From: Echinococcus granulosus
Lineage: Eukaryota > Platyhelminthes > Cestoda > Cyclophyllidea > Taeniidae
Direction: 5' to 3'
DNA length: 64,000 nucleotides
Assembly: GCF_000524195.1 (NCBI RefSeq)
Contig: NW_020170381.1
Span: 2,216,908 to 2,280,907 of the forward strand
Shown: positions 43,601 through 50,305 of the stretch, in pieces
Layout of the letters: every line of letters starts with the position of its first letter
How positions within the stretch are numbered: position 1 is the first letter of the stretch
The notes under the pieces: generated by a model
What the model was told of the DNA's origin: nothing
The model's input: only the letters and a program-made list of their open reading frames with translations
Databases searched by the model: none
Position numbers and translations under genes: made by a program

Positions 43601-46600
43601 TGCTGAATCCTTCAATAGACAAATTCATGCTCCTGTTAGTAGTAGTACCTGTACTCAGGTGTATAATAAATTGATTCATTAATAGGTTCTGTGAGGGTAT
43701 TAGATGAGTCTATGATATTGGTTTACAACATCATTAATCCTTGTTTATGTTTTTTAATAAAATAATTTGTGAATGCTACTTTCCTGGCCAGTTCAAATAA
43801 GTTGTTTCTAGTTTACAAGAATATCAATGAAATTATAAGCAGATTCGCAGTGCTTGTCAAAAAACCTGTGGATTATCACGGGAAGTTATCATTTCAGCAT
43901 TCAGCATTCAGAACCGATCTAATTCCACTTCTCAAAAAGTATACAGCAGTGGTTGTCCTACCTGCACAGTAACAAAGCTCATTTTAGTGTCGTCTTTTAG
44001 ACTCTAATACAAAACTGAGTCCCAAAGCAGTGTTTTTGAAGATTTAACAATACAAAATGGACTATGCAGCATAAACACAGCTTATTTTTGACATTCTATA
44101 TAGGATTTGCGTCGAGGTTATTGTAAGAATGGGGAGAGTAGAGTGAGGTTGTCGATGACTGTTTGTGGAGGTATGTTTGCTTCAAAAGTGATTAGTAATA
44201 AACCAATGAGAGATAAGCAGCTGTCAAAGTGACTGACTGTGCATTCCGTCTGCGTGTACTTGTTTGCCTTTTCACCCAGTAGACAGGTGTATTTTTGACT
44301 GTAGGGGAGGTAGGCCTCAGTGCTCCAGGCTTTTAATTTAGGTCCCAAGTCTTAAGCTAGTTGACTTGTACCTCTCCTCCCCTTTTAAGCATGAAGCGAT
44401 CAGGACGATCTAAAACTTTATCATGCATGACACAACAATACTATCAAGGATAAAAATTCCTTGATATTATTAGAAGAATGAGATCTCAGCCCATTTTAAG
44501 TCATACTGATTTGATTAGCAGGAGAGCTTCACTCATCTTTCTACGCCAAAGTACGAAAAGGGGAATGTGCTGCAAATGTGACAATAAAATCTGTTTAAAC
44601 TAGCTTGTTTTTAACTGCTGCTGCTTATGTAAAACTTATTGCCGATGCATGAGACGTATGCAATTTTAGACCTCAATCGTTTAAAAATAACGATATCTTC
44701 ACTGCATTTCCCTTATTACAATACAAAAGTAGTAACCATGACGAATTTCAGTTTTGCTTAGTCATAGTTGCCGCGGTATTCAGTCCATGATGGTTACTCT
44801 CATTCACCTTAATTTCTTGCTTAAGTGGAAACCTAAAATTTCGAGTAAACCTACTTGTGCCCCTTCTGTAATAAGGCGGAACAAATGATCTCAATGGATC
44901 TTACAGTTTTACTGCCTTTATTTTAAAACTTTTAGTTTTCTAGTCTACCATGTTTCAAAGTAGTGTTACGTGGTAACGAACGTCATAACGAATGTAAGCA
45001 AGCTATTGCTGATAAAAATGAGAAATTTAGAACAAAGCAGCATAAAATTCAAGCCATTTCAATTAGCCATCAGGAGGGCTATTTAACTGTTGTAAATGCT
45101 TCCAGCACGATAGTTTGGGAGGAATTTTTTCGATATAATTGAAACTATTTCAATAAGGAAATGTAGTGCCCGTGCCAAAAAATATGAATTAAAAGAAAAG
45201 ACTTTTTGGTAAGTATCCCAGTTTTACGATATGGTTTCATTAATTTTTTTAGCATAGTATCATTACTAAGGTAAGAAATCGATTCGACTCGGTCGAACTC
45301 CTGTTTCAACTGACAATATTACAACGCATGATGCAAACAGTGGACAATGAAGAACAGAGTTAAATAGAACTGATTGAACAGAGGCACACTACCTCATCTG
45401 AGGACTCGGCGTTGGGAATTTTCAGATTTGGAGAAGTGGGATAGAAAGGTGTGATCGAGTGAGGCACCTGTCTACTCACACCGCTCACCGCCTCCAGTCC
45501 CCCTAGCTCGTCCTCCTCTATGAGTCCCTCACCAGGACGCTGGAAGACGGTGGGTAGGGGGCCAAATTGGTCTACGTAACTCCGCAGGGGGTTTACATTC
45601 ACCTCCTCATCAAATTGTCCAGAGGGTGTTTTAACGGGCACGGGAAAGGAGCCTTCATAGGGCTGCCTGTGAAGTATCAGAGGAGCCCATAGCCGAAGAC
45701 CTGACTCCAACTTCAAGGTATCAAAATCTTCACATTTGAGGCGTTCCAGGACAGGCGCAAATAAGTAGATGAAGAGCTGCAAGCTGGCGAGATCGTGAAG
45801 GTAGGCACGCTCTCGTTGAGCGTTAACTTTTGTTGGAAACAGAAGACATTAGTAATCACTTCCATTTTTAGCAACCCTACCATAACTGTTAGATTCCAAA
45901 ATGATTCTCAAATATTCGTGAGGCGTTTTCCATCTTTGATGAGGCTTTAATTTTTAGTTTAATGGAAACAGATTACTGGGGAAGCCTGGGGACGCATATG
46001 GGGAAAAAACAAAGCACATGATTCTTGAAATTGCGCATTTGGATGCAATACTGAATGGGAAAGAGGAGAGGAGGAGAGATGAGGGGAGCAGGGCCTACTG
46101 TTTGTGTGTGTTTGTGTCTTACTTGGCTGAGGGTAATTCCTAAGGCGGGCAGGTGGATTGAAAACGCAAAATCTAGCTAATTAAATCCCGCTGCGAAAAA
46201 TCGAACGAAACACTAAGAGATACGATTTTCTGTTCAAAGAAACCTTAATTAGGCCGAAAATCCCAAGCTTATTGTGAAATGCAAAGTACTAGTCTTCACA
46301 ATCACAATCGTTTTGATGGATTTTGAAGAAAATACTCTATCAGTGCATTTAATTTAAACGCATTCCCCAAAGTGTCTTGAAATAAAAAATTATTTAAAAG
46401 CACCAACAGAGCTCTTAATTTTTTGGTGGAATTTGCCCTGCTTTGCATTGCATTTTTCAAAATAACGGCAATTCTTGAGTCATGTGCTAATGCTGAAATC
46501 CTATATTTCTCTTCTAATGCCTTTTACAACAAATGCTTACATTTGCTCAAGGGTTCCAATAAATGTATAAAGTCTTTATGGTTTTGAAATTCCCCCTCGA

Positions 46601-47181
46601 CTTTAATGTGTAATTTTGAGTTGTTACGCAAAAATCAGGCAGGTATTGGTCAAACCAAGCAAGAATACTTTTTGTGTATGAAAAATCGGCCAAATTTACT
46701 TGCTTTGATTCTTATTGATACAGGTAAGCGATAACTTTCTGTATTTTTTTGTTTAAGCCCATGTAAATGACTTTTTGAAACCTATCCTTATAAGTTGCAA
46801 TTAGTAGTGAAGGCTAAAGCATTCTTTGGTAGGTAGCAAATAGATTCCGTGGAGCTTACCTTTAAAGTTAGGGTCATTATCAGCGCATTCCGATGCTGCA
46901 TCAAGGAGAAGCCATTGTAATGTGTATAGAAGTTTAGTTTCGGCCTGATCAAACCTAAGAGGTGGCCGCTGAGTGCAAGTGACTAGCTGTGTTTTTCCTC
47001 GTCCCTTAGCGTCTGTGGAAGGCGATGATTTCAAACGCTGCCGGATCATTGTAGCTGCACAATGCAACACATGCGGCAGTGCAAATCTTACAAGATGCCA
47101 TCGAGGGATTGATTGTATTGACTCGCACACACTTGGTGGAAGACCATACAAAATATTTTGTACAAGTACGCGTTCAAAATT
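1479..47181 (-). CDS. unc-80: unc-80 orthologue, NALCN channel complex subunit (43 exons placed, both ends missing)
   Basis: UNC80 is a very large helical-repeat cytosolic protein that, with UNC79, binds the NALCN sodium-leak channel and is needed for its stability and localisation in neurons (family knowledge). The sequence shows 43 minus-strand exons in the same order as animal UNC80, from the N-terminal block RWHLVRFALPHVLHCAA (exon 46860-47181) to NYLAYLIVPLLLHCSTGRG (exon 1479-1629). Nearly all junctions have GT/AG borders and matching codon phase. The placed exons sum to 10,659 bases, already longer than the roughly 3,260 residues of the human protein, because of Ser/Gly/His/Arg-rich inserts in exons 37594-38492, 22292-22872 and 5580-6180. 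About 45 N-terminal residues (the family FLWRQT block) and several hundred C-terminal residues are missing. Phase disagreements at 40020/41854, 36394/37594, 23693/26387, 21701/22292 and 1629/3565 imply missed small exons. Confidence 0.95.
1630..3564 (-). other. unc-80 intron, possible missed exon
   Basis: Two candidates were seen: a 42-base segment at about 3012-3053 with a good acceptor (gtttcag) and donor (gtaagt), and a short frame with EVVKRLAATTK after aacag near 3095. Neither fits the phases of its neighbours. Nothing else was recognised. Confidence 0.4.
3565..3788 (-). CDS. unc-80: unc-80 exon
   Basis: A Ser/Thr-rich start leads to EATRFIALMLSCLEVSLL, matching UNC80 TAVVRLVALQIQALKEDF. 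The acceptor is tttcag and the entry phase fits. Donor gtgaat leaves phase 1, which does not fit the next exon found. Confidence 0.87.
4101..4342 (-). CDS. unc-80: unc-80 exon
   Basis: LVVGPNAWWSSERLF resembles UNC80 LVMGVVGPSSVADG. The rest is Thr/Arg-rich and GC-richer than the flanks. The acceptor is cataag and the donor gtgagc. Phase 2 fits the next exon. I first took this GC-rich stretch for a repeat, but the open frame and phase fit argue for coding. Confidence 0.84.
4665..4760 (-). CDS. unc-80: unc-80 exon
   Basis: QISWEHLTNLIRALYRTV matches UNC80 QVEWEPASNLIEGVCLTL. It is 32 codons in phase 0, with acceptor ttctag and donor gtatgt. Confidence 0.94.
5174..5383 (-). CDS. unc-80: unc-80 exon
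   Basis: RLSELAQSIVKQFP and LEILPLADWSHESLRG match UNC80 RLAEIAHSLLKLAP and MEMLPITDWTAEAVR. It is 70 codons in phase 0, with acceptor atttaag and donor gtaagg. Confidence 0.96.
5580..6180 (-). CDS. unc-80: unc-80 exon with Gly/Ser/His-rich insert
   Basis: A variable Ser/Gly/His tract of about 150 residues (including a His-rich patch and two Gly runs) precedes EAILQIASEFLTVAHRRL and ELLDGKAFM. These match UNC80 ESLLNICTEFYKHCGPRL and ALELLDVKSHM. The acceptor is tttaaag and the donor gtgagt. Confidence 0.94.
6255..6415 (-). CDS. unc-80: unc-80 exon
   Basis: VILQAMFPYILRDLP and MVKQLIYTTEWMTR match UNC80 MVLEALVPCYLQKLK and LQALLYSVEVLTR. The acceptor is attacag and the donor gttagc, leaving phase 2. 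Confidence 0.94.
7231..7290. repeat. GTA trinucleotide microsatellite
   Basis: About 60 bases of mostly GTA/AGT triplets with a few substitutions lie in the unc-80 intron between exons 7754-7815 and 6255-6415. On the minus strand it reads as poly-Thr, which makes a misleading open frame. Confidence 0.9.
7754..7815 (-). CDS. unc-80: unc-80 small exon
   Basis: This 62-base exon reads NLCVTVQVYAPESYRSRQMM, matching UNC80 KLCVTVVAYAPESFRSLQML. The acceptor is aaacag and the donor gtaagt. Confidence 0.96.
7887..8157 (-). CDS. unc-80: unc-80 exon
   Basis: LYQLLRAIGREIPDTLGIL and SFSKPLKALV match UNC80 LFDLLQSLEGETTDILDIL and AEKPLKSLD. The acceptor is attcag and the donor gtaaaa. Phase 1 joins in frame to the next exon. 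Confidence 0.94.
8783..9019 (-). CDS. unc-80: unc-80 exon
   Basis: GYLSILPTIIRVY and FRQFYIMHRTPFILQMFGS match UNC80 GYQWILPTMLQVY and CHQFYILHRKPFVLQLFAS. It is 79 codons in phase 0, with acceptor ttcacag and donor gtagtg. Confidence 0.96.
9617..9919 (-). CDS. unc-80: unc-80 exon
   Basis: LPSFPRKALEAEFTLYE and LQLFLNVYNGTLVLHAED match UNC80 LPSFPRSAIDAEFSLF and IMLFLNVFNGALILHPED. It is 101 codons in phase 0, with acceptor ttttag and donor gtaggg. The initial ATG is internal, not a start. Confidence 0.97.
10769..10968 (-). CDS. unc-80: unc-80 exon
   Basis: HYVRDFYPFKRNHIPKL and KVQEVGKLLLVKTI match UNC80 TYVRDIYPFRRSVSPQL and KLEEVGRVLFLISL. The acceptor is cttgtag and the donor gtaagg. 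Confidence 0.96.
11748..11844 (-). CDS. unc-80: unc-80 exon
   Basis: YRFNDILTEALE then YHLHVLCDDRS matches UNC80 TQFEALLKECLEFF..HYFLMDKRW. The acceptor is ttatag and the donor gtgagc. A split Asn codon joins in frame to the next exon. Confidence 0.92.
12323..12427 (-). CDS. unc-80: unc-80 exon
   Basis: TLLVTANLPCAKQFNVF matches UNC80 KLLVTASMPGTKTLVV. It is 35 codons in phase 0, with acceptor ttttag and donor gtaggc. Confidence 0.93.
12983..13051 (-). CDS. unc-80: unc-80 exon
   Basis: NIYFKDLKQTFRREQID matches UNC80 GLFFKDLKQTMKKEQCE. It is 23 codons in phase 0, with acceptor cttgcag and donor gtaggc. Confidence 0.95.
13126..13209 (-). CDS. unc-80: unc-80 exon
   Basis: VGCIMFHVRTPSFDAPDSI matches UNC80 VGLIMYFVRTPCEWGMDAI. 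It is 28 codons, phase 0 at both ends, with acceptor tcttag and donor gtgagt. Confidence 0.95.
13765..13952 (-). CDS. unc-80: unc-80 exon
   Basis: VIWQCLLEDTSLFLRYIFEK then DDLISVIRKL and QTAHILFNNL match UNC80 VLWNCLIEDPSTVLRHFLEK, DELMYMLRKL and QTSHILFNYL. The acceptor is ttccaag and the donor gtaatt. Confidence 0.97.
14859..15008 (-). CDS. unc-80: unc-80 exon
   Basis: AQTFFPSCICAATLPLTNL then MDDCAVN matches UNC80 QAVFPACICAAVLPIVHLMEDG. The acceptor is acaatag and the donor gtacgt. Confidence 0.96.
16091..16255 (-). CDS. unc-80: unc-80 exon
   Basis: EEFNLAARKVSFAP and ARSFSWRNGSF match UNC80 EEVTNLASRRLSVSP and HRNYSFRRGSVWS. The acceptor is atcgacag and the donor gttcgt. The join reads VTLADDDEAG into the next exon. 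Confidence 0.92.
17891..17947 (-). CDS. unc-80: unc-80 small exon (57 bases)
   Basis: GEQMFSAVAGDTNAAIAA lies between acceptor ggctag and donor gtaggg. The entry and exit phases are exactly those needed by the exons before (ending at 18997) and after (starting at 16255). Confidence 0.8.
18997..19198 (-). CDS. unc-80: unc-80 exon
   Basis: TASTSRRKQQQELLARAV then ARSLFHITTSSILE is a helical basic segment at the place of UNC80 SFSARAVSRSHQRAEHILK. The exon ends in a Gly/Asp run. The acceptor is ctctag and the donor gtaagt, with phases fitting on both sides. Confidence 0.88.
19747..19957 (-). CDS. unc-80: unc-80 exon
   Basis: FRALWTARQQVWSRLEEGA then QCLKVPPP and VLPSPTLGNPSI match UNC80 FHTLWRFRYQVWPRMEEGA, IFKIPPP and TLPSPVLGMPSV. 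The acceptor is cctacag and the donor gtgagt. Confidence 0.96.
20196..20304 (-). CDS. unc-80: unc-80 exon
   Basis: This 109-base exon reads ASLILFAAVKCSAFVQKLL then NNRLNAVLR, matching UNC80 AAAMFLLCAVKVPEAVSDM..VQRLNAVLK. The acceptor is tttcag and the donor gtgaat. Phase fits both neighbours. Confidence 0.95.
20391..20529 (-). CDS. unc-80: unc-80 exon
   Basis: LLNKGALLLSSEQ and EVVPLAWELLLEADPE match the UNC80 PLSLLIKAAPILTEE..QPAAWELLLSMDE block. The acceptor is atcatag and the donor gtaggc. The split Ala codon joins in frame. Confidence 0.95.
21318..21701 (-). CDS. unc-80: unc-80 exon
   Basis: This is an open 128-codon exon, Gly/Ser-rich at first (FDRFRRKGTPKRGSGAF), ending in SPELMYLDTQ before gtagtt. 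It cor­responds to UNC80 SGMLKYIRLQ, and the next exon continues VQSLRSSF in frame. The acceptor is tcttag. Confidence 0.85.
22292..22872 (-). CDS. unc-80: unc-80 exon
   Basis: RTTFGCKHQPKCEANC and RSLLQAIRQVY match the Cys/His-rich UNC80 segment THVDYCHPHCY..CARLVRAIKLLY. A long acidic Gly/Ser insert and a basic end with CLMCRRQSS follow. The donor is gtatga. The phase-1 end does not fit the next exon, so a small exon is probably missing. Confidence 0.9.
23288..23693 (-). CDS. unc-80: unc-80 exon
   Basis: A long Ser/Gly/Arg-rich tract with a CPEHNAELEF segment ends in NMPWIPAVIAFAK, matching UNC80 NMSWLHVMILLCN. The acceptor is cctgcag and the donor gtctgt. The exit phase fits the next exon when its acceptor is ccgaag. 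Confidence 0.9.
23694..26386 (-). other. unc-80 intron(s)
   Basis: AT-rich. It contains a 157-codon minus-strand open frame without an ATG start (23864-24337), judged spurious, and the candidate exon at 25365-25417. The exon phases on either side imply at least one exon here. Confidence 0.5.
25365..25417 (-). CDS. possible small unc-80 exon
   Basis: Acceptor cctcag and a donor gtgtcg bound an open frame with REGQDSSTINRGGG, similar in style to the SRQDSES..TVTDLEG stretch expected here. The exit phase fits the next exon but the entry phase does not fit the previous one. On the opposite strand gaggtaagt looks like a donor by chance. Confidence 0.22.
26387..26503 (-). CDS. unc-80: unc-80 exon, basic Ser/Arg-rich
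   Basis: KSLTRKRQRSGSFRQSF and QLSSLMGNP resemble the basic GTRSFQVKKGGSLSSIRR stretch of UNC80. The acceptor is ctgtag and the entry phase fits the previous exon. The donor is gtaagg. Low sequence complexity makes the family match weaker. Confidence 0.66.
26504..28431 (-). other. unc-80 intron
   Basis: AT-rich, with short non-coding-looking frames only. Flanking exon phases agree, so no exon is required here. Confidence 0.6.
28432..28578 (-). CDS. unc-80: unc-80 exon
   Basis: HSSRQISFAVNDND corresponds to the UNC80 RKISFAGVLDEN region. Acceptor ctgatag is used because the upstream choice (ttgtggag) breaks frame. The donor is gtaagt, leaving phase 1. Confidence 0.82.
28720..29121 (-). CDS. 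unc-80: unc-80 exon
   Basis: TVNPNGDS then CPYALLVMAVQLLNEITTF matches UNC80 STVNPSKCGCPFALKMAACQ and LLEITTFLRE. An Ala/Ser-rich variable tract and RRRLSILMPIF follow. The acceptor is ctcccag, the donor gtgagg, and phases fit. Confidence 0.95.
29138..29260. repeat. degenerate TAGA/GATA-type simple repeat in intron
   Basis: Interrupted tagatagat units are scattered over about 120 bases between unc-80 exons 29486-29585 and 28720-29121. The units are too diverged to be a clean microsatellite. Confidence 0.6.
29486..29585 (-). CDS. unc-80: unc-80 exon
   Basis: ALGIRIMAFLEGNSS and ENFLDD match UNC80 AIGVRLNEL and EDFLDD. The acceptor is tttccag and the donor gtgaga. Phase 1 joins to the following exon as ..DDATVNP. 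Confidence 0.93.
30988..31272 (-). CDS. unc-80: unc-80 exon
   Basis: NAPVLARACLLLE and CAFFVHRCNRGEWPAWMK are nearly identical to the UNC80 segment APVVARAALFLECARFVHRCNRGNWPEWMK taken in parts. IQWSAGRLFHSWAE matches the following LQWNAAKLFYQWGD. It is 95 codons, phase 0 at both ends, donor gtccaa. Confidence 0.96.
32001..32098 (-). CDS. unc-80: unc-80 exon
   Basis: FAFLLECLEPGTLPEPQL then FLDL matches the UNC80 block FQFLLNCCEPGTIPDASIL..ALDL. The acceptor is ctcccag, chosen over gaaag further upstream because only it keeps the frame. The donor is gtgagc. Confidence 0.93.
32536..32678 (-). CDS. unc-80: unc-80 exon
   Basis: SLWPTFAPKRPSMIIPPTD and FIDVGDCS occupy the place of the UNC80 segment with LLDISSVD. 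The acceptor is aattag and the donor gtaaca. Phases fit on both sides. Confidence 0.85.
33127..33436 (-). CDS. unc-80: unc-80 exon
   Basis: FTGEGTRGAEGVIISSLMG and LTYLKSVHGNTFRRALL match the family EGIIVSAMFKSLI and FIKEAHGNVFRRVALSALL blocks. The acceptor is accacag and the donor gtaaga. The split Met codon joins in frame to the next exon. A 100-base gap lies just upstream, in the intron. Confidence 0.95.
33437..36106 (-). other. unc-80 intron with assembly gap
   Basis: The intron of about 2.7 kb holds the first run of 100 N. No coding signal was recognised, and the flanking exon phases agree, so none is required. Confidence 0.7.
33588..33687. other. assembly gap (100 N)
   Basis: Exactly 100 N, the usual placeholder for a gap of unknown size. 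It lies in an unc-80 intron, so true intron length is unknown. Confidence 0.99.
36107..36394 (-). CDS. unc-80: unc-80 exon
   Basis: A Gly-rich start (CSHGHPNVCGSGGG) precedes ECLLRMFHANKSLFYCFF and ITELMEFLHGLTSFCLDP, matching the UNC80 block ending VVDFLHALLGFCMEP. The acceptor is tattag, the donor gttagt, and the phase fits the next exon. Confidence 0.95.
37594..38492 (-). CDS. unc-80: unc-80 exon, the largest (899 bases)
   Basis: It starts IDEVTGSNHYIKRDGQINC and holds a CNLQSS..EHLLKNVYCLIDL helix, like the HIDGTNNFVHKNG and ALNIVECLLQLG blocks of UNC80. It then carries about 200 residues of basic Ser/Arg-rich sequence before ATINFGLIMEILV. Donor gtaagt leaves phase 2, whereas the next exon expects phase 1. 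Confidence 0.93.
39626..40020 (-). CDS. unc-80: unc-80 exon
   Basis: It begins LDEPTLSKPLSDES and ends NFDLGFGFLLHRCHSD then NSVQQ before gtacag. The acceptor is acacaag. The reading frame needs two leading bases, so one small exon may be missing between this and 41854. Confidence 0.82.
40021..41853 (-). other. unc-80 intron, missed microexon likely
   Basis: AT-rich with no recognisable coding sequence. The phases of the exons at 41854-42185 and 39626-40020 differ by one base, so an exon of 3n+1 bases is expected here or a border is misplaced. Confidence 0.45.
41854..42185 (-). CDS. unc-80: unc-80 exon, Ser/Thr-rich with MGVFEIK end
   Basis: It begins RRKIFVVDGTGGDE in a phase that fits the previous exon and ends KKMGVFEIK before gtaagt, comparable with the RRMGVPFLL block of UNC80. 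The middle is Ser/Thr/Gln rich. Its phase-0 end does not fit the next exon found. Confidence 0.82.
42796..43291 (-). CDS. unc-80: unc-80 exon
   Basis: HCDLAVMRCLFSPEWSEAG followed by WALRYLERRL matches the family block FDVAVLRCLLQPHWSEEG/WSLMYYLQRL. A long Arg/Glu-rich helix and a Ser/Thr/Ala-rich tail follow. The acceptor is tttgtag, the donor gtaaga, and the exon leaves in phase 1. Confidence 0.95.
43424..43609 (-). CDS. unc-80: unc-80 exon, Ser-rich linker
   Basis: This is a 62-codon exon in phase 0 at both ends, with acceptor ttgaag and donor gtgggt. The sequence is Ser/Asn/Arg rich (NRSESFTIGRSYL). It lies where UNC80 proteins carry a variable linker before the conserved block in the next exon. 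It is placed mainly on phase and position. Confidence 0.72.
43610..45392 (-). other. unc-80 intron
   Basis: AT-rich and unremarkable. Flanking phases agree. No repeats or coding signals were recognised. Confidence 0.6.
45393..45826 (-). CDS. unc-80: unc-80 exon
   Basis: It starts after caaaag and continues the phase of the previous exon (split Val codon). LQLFIYLFAPVLERL and ESGLRLWAPLILHRQP match the conserved ELFVFLFAP and LWQP/HRQP blocks of UNC80. The tail is acidic and less conserved. The donor is gtagtg, phase 0. Confidence 0.93.
46860..47181 (-). CDS. unc-80: unc-80 exon (most N-terminal one found)
   Basis: The acceptor attttag precedes NFERVLVQN. The exon holds RWHLVRFALPHVLHCAA and AETKLLYTLQWLLLDAASE, both strongly like the N-terminus of UNC80. 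The donor is gtaagc and the exon ends in phase 1, which fits the next exon. The true first coding exon is upstream and was not identified. Confidence 0.93.
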
Positions 47182-50161
47182 CTAAAATGTGTCAAGGTAA
47201 ATTATGCGGTTTAAAATTATTAGAATAAAGCTTACATATACAGAGGGGTTTATAAAGCCAATGAATTTGGCAAAATTCCATACAAAGTGCAAACAGTCAA
47301 TATAAGCTGATGAATTTTCGGAATCAAAAGTACTTTACAGGGGTCTTGATTATTTCATTAAACGTGGTGAAGGGCACTAGCTATCTGCCACTATTAAAAA
47401 TTAGTGATAAAGTCAATTAAACCATTTAATACACGTGGTTTTAAGAAATTACGTTTATTAAATGTGATTTTTTAAAAATAGGGATAGAAGGTAGTAAAGC
47501 AACAGTAGAAAAGTGAGCCATAAGACGACTTGCTTAGCGACCCAATTGATTTGTTTATTTAAGCCGGAACCTTTGTATATGTCAGCGTAATAACGATCAA
47601 AGCCGTAGCAATGACCAAAAAAGCAGATTATGGGCAATTAAGGCAAAAAGCTTGCACTAATCTATCACATACGTTTAAAATTTTAGAACAAATTGAGTAC
47701 TGTATGCGTATTAAAAAACAAATGAAATGAAGGCAAGAAAATATGACTCCTTTAAAAAAGCAGAAAATTTCTGGTTTCGCACTTAAACTACGTTGTAGTT
47801 AAAATGTTGTTTAGTGTATTACAAAAACTAATAATCAACGTGACCAAACTATTGTTAGAACATACAAAAATGCATTGCATTGAGAGTGCATAATCTATTT
47901 TTTTCGATGTAATATTAAGTACAGATGTACCTAATAAATGTAACATTCGAAATCTTATTAGTTTAAGCTTCAAAAAAAGAAGGCCTTGATTTTCGTCTGT
48001 GCTAGTTGCCACAAAAGAGAGCAGATGACATATTATAGGTGGCATTAGAATGGTTGAAATTATGCTAATAGCAAAATGTGAGCAACATACCAAACAAACA
48101 TTGTCCCTTGTTCTCTTCGACTGTACAAATGAACTACAGCCAATCATTAAAGGCCATATCTTACCAAGTATTAGAAAGCAGAAAATTTTGTATGGATAAT
48201 GGAATGTAATCCAGACCGTGCGTCATTATTTTAGAAACTTATTCACATTTCACATTTCCACAATTCAGTGACCTTTAGTCATGACACCTTGAACCATCTA
48301 AACAAAGTTTTATCAGTTAATAAAAAATGATATGTGTTTAAAATGACCAATTTTTTGTTGTTAGGATACCATTTATTCGCCAATACAAACCCTTTCTACT
48401 ACCATGTAAAATGCCTCAGTGAAATCTACTGATCAATCTTTTGCTCTGGAATTTAAACGTATGTTTGTAGTTTGATGAAAGAAGTTGACAAGCCTTCCTT
48501 CCTTCAAAGAAGCTTACAAGTTTTACAATACAGCGATGGCCATAACGCCCAATTTTTCTTATTTTATTGGACCTTATTAATGTAGCTGGTGAGCTACTGT
48601 GTATAAAAGCGTTTTAAGTTTGACCTACTTCGTCAATACGTATAAATAGTTCCGTTTTCCTCTCTTCCACCTCTGGTTTCCTATGCTTCGAGCGAGAAGA
48701 TTAGGGAAGGAAGGGTATCTTTTATTTGACATGCATAGTAAAAGCATGCAGGATTGAATCTAACCTTCTCTTCAGGGGTCACTTGCATCCATTAAGTCAT
48801 GTGGTTGGCGTAGCCAGGCCGCTTGTAGCCTAACAGATGTATTTATACGGCCATATTCAACGCTTTTCTCGTGCTAAGCCAAAGTAGCATGAAAGGACGT
48901 ATACTGTAGTGTCCTGAGACTCCCTGAAGACGAAAAAAGATAAAATACTCGAGCAGAATTTATAATTCAGCGCAGAGAAGCTATTTGGGCCATTGGCATG
49001 GCCCGAAAGGGCAGCCCACTTAGAGAGGTGCAAGAGGGCTAATTCAAAGTACAAAAGTGGCGCCTCACCAGAACCGAGGCATAAACCACTATCATATTAC
49101 AGTGACGCACGATATTAGTAGCTTGAGTAGACCTACATTACTTAGGCTTGAGCAGTAAAACTTCGTTAGCATAGGAAAATATTTGGTCTGTGGCGGCTGA
49201 TTCGCCCTTAAGACTCAGGTGACGTTAGTGTTAAGTTGAAAGTCAGTGTAGATTTGACATTTCAAGGAGTAGATGAACATAACATGCAATGCCTTTTCCT
49301 GTTTGTACGCCCCTTTTTCATTGCAAATTGAATAAAAGCAATACCGGTTTGTTTAAATGGGCTTCTCTTATTTTCTTCGAAACTCGTTGCATCTTTGTCT
49401 AAATCATTTGAGACTCGGTGTGGTGGTTCACAAATTTGTTTTGCCTATGTTACCTCATCACTCCTACTGCGGTGAAGTAGAACTAGAACCGGGTTTGAAC
49501 TCATCACTGAGTACCAGTCTTCTATGCTTCCCAGTAAAGGAGCACTCAGTCCGCAAATTATGCTTGTAGTTGAAACCACTCAGTCGAGTACACTTCCTCG
49601 CACAAGAGGCCTGTTTAGATGTTCAAGTTAAGCCTAGAAGTGATTTTGCATCATTTGTTGCCCAGCTAATGCTGCTAAAATACTTGACTCACTTGTCCTG
49701 AGCAGATGCCAAACTACTAGTCACCGCCATTTCCATAATAGACACGCTTCTTTTAGCAGACTCGTAGGGTCCAGTTAGGAGAAACTTAATGGTGTTTTTG
49801 ATGACGATGACTGGTAGAACGTATTAGAAAGCTACCATGTCATAAACAAGAGGCAGTACCCTCAAGAATGCATCTGGAATTTGGCTCTCATGTCCATGTT
49901 TCCACTAAGGCAACTAACAGTGATCAAACTGTACGGTTAAGCTAAGTTCGTACTCACTCCAGCTCCTGAGCTCGTGTCTAATGAACCCCCACCCCACCAT
50001 CTCAATCCTTAACAATTCTCTTTCCCCCGAATTGTTTCAATTTTTCCGTCAAAGTACTCGTAATTAATTTGTTAACCATGCTACTACCGAAAATGGGCCT
50101 TTGAATAAAAAATGCAGAGAATTAACTTCAGTAGTCCATAATTATAAAAGGATTTAAGACG
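47182..50161. other. region upstream of the first unc-80 exon found
   Basis: The missing 5' exon of unc-80 should lie here or further right, but no WRQT-type motif was found on the minus strand. A dispersed repeat copy lies at 48850-49080. The rest is AT-rich with no recognisable gene. Confidence 0.45.
48850..49080 (-). repeat. dispersed repeat, copy 1
   Basis: The reverse complement matches 60776-61005 over most of its length. It starts at ggttctggtgaggcgccac, carries a GGGCTG..CC..GGGCCATGCCAA core and ends near cttcagggagtctc. It is a short non-autonomous element of SINE or MITE type. I saw no clear tRNA boxes or terminal repeats. Confidence 0.8.
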
Positions 50162-50305
50162 TTAATACCACTCAGACATATAATAATAATATAGTAATAG
50201 TGCAGCGCTGGCAGCACTCGCTGCGGTAAGAGTGTTCCCAAGAGGACGATGAAAAAGAGTGATGTGCGGCTCCGGTGTAGGCACCATGGGATCGGCACTT
50301 TGCAA
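50162..50305 (-). pseudogene. diverged CKS-like fragment (pseudogene or second CKS exon)
   Basis: A 47-codon frame ending in TAA holds PEPHITLFHRPL, close to the HEPEPHxxLFRRP signature of CKS proteins and to [12 protein letters not shown] in the intact CKS1 gene 1 kb upstream. Several differences in the shared 12 codons are third-position changes. The segment before it (LQSADPMVPT) only loosely resembles [13 protein letters not shown], so the WVHYM part is lost. An Ala-rich and Tyr-rich tail follows. It could be a decayed duplicate or an expressed, diverged paralogue. Confidence 0.45.

Noticed and set aside
47788..48147. 119-codon hydrophobic minus-strand frame upstream of unc-80
   Set aside because: AT-rich codon content, no splice context and no match to the missing UNC80 N-terminus.
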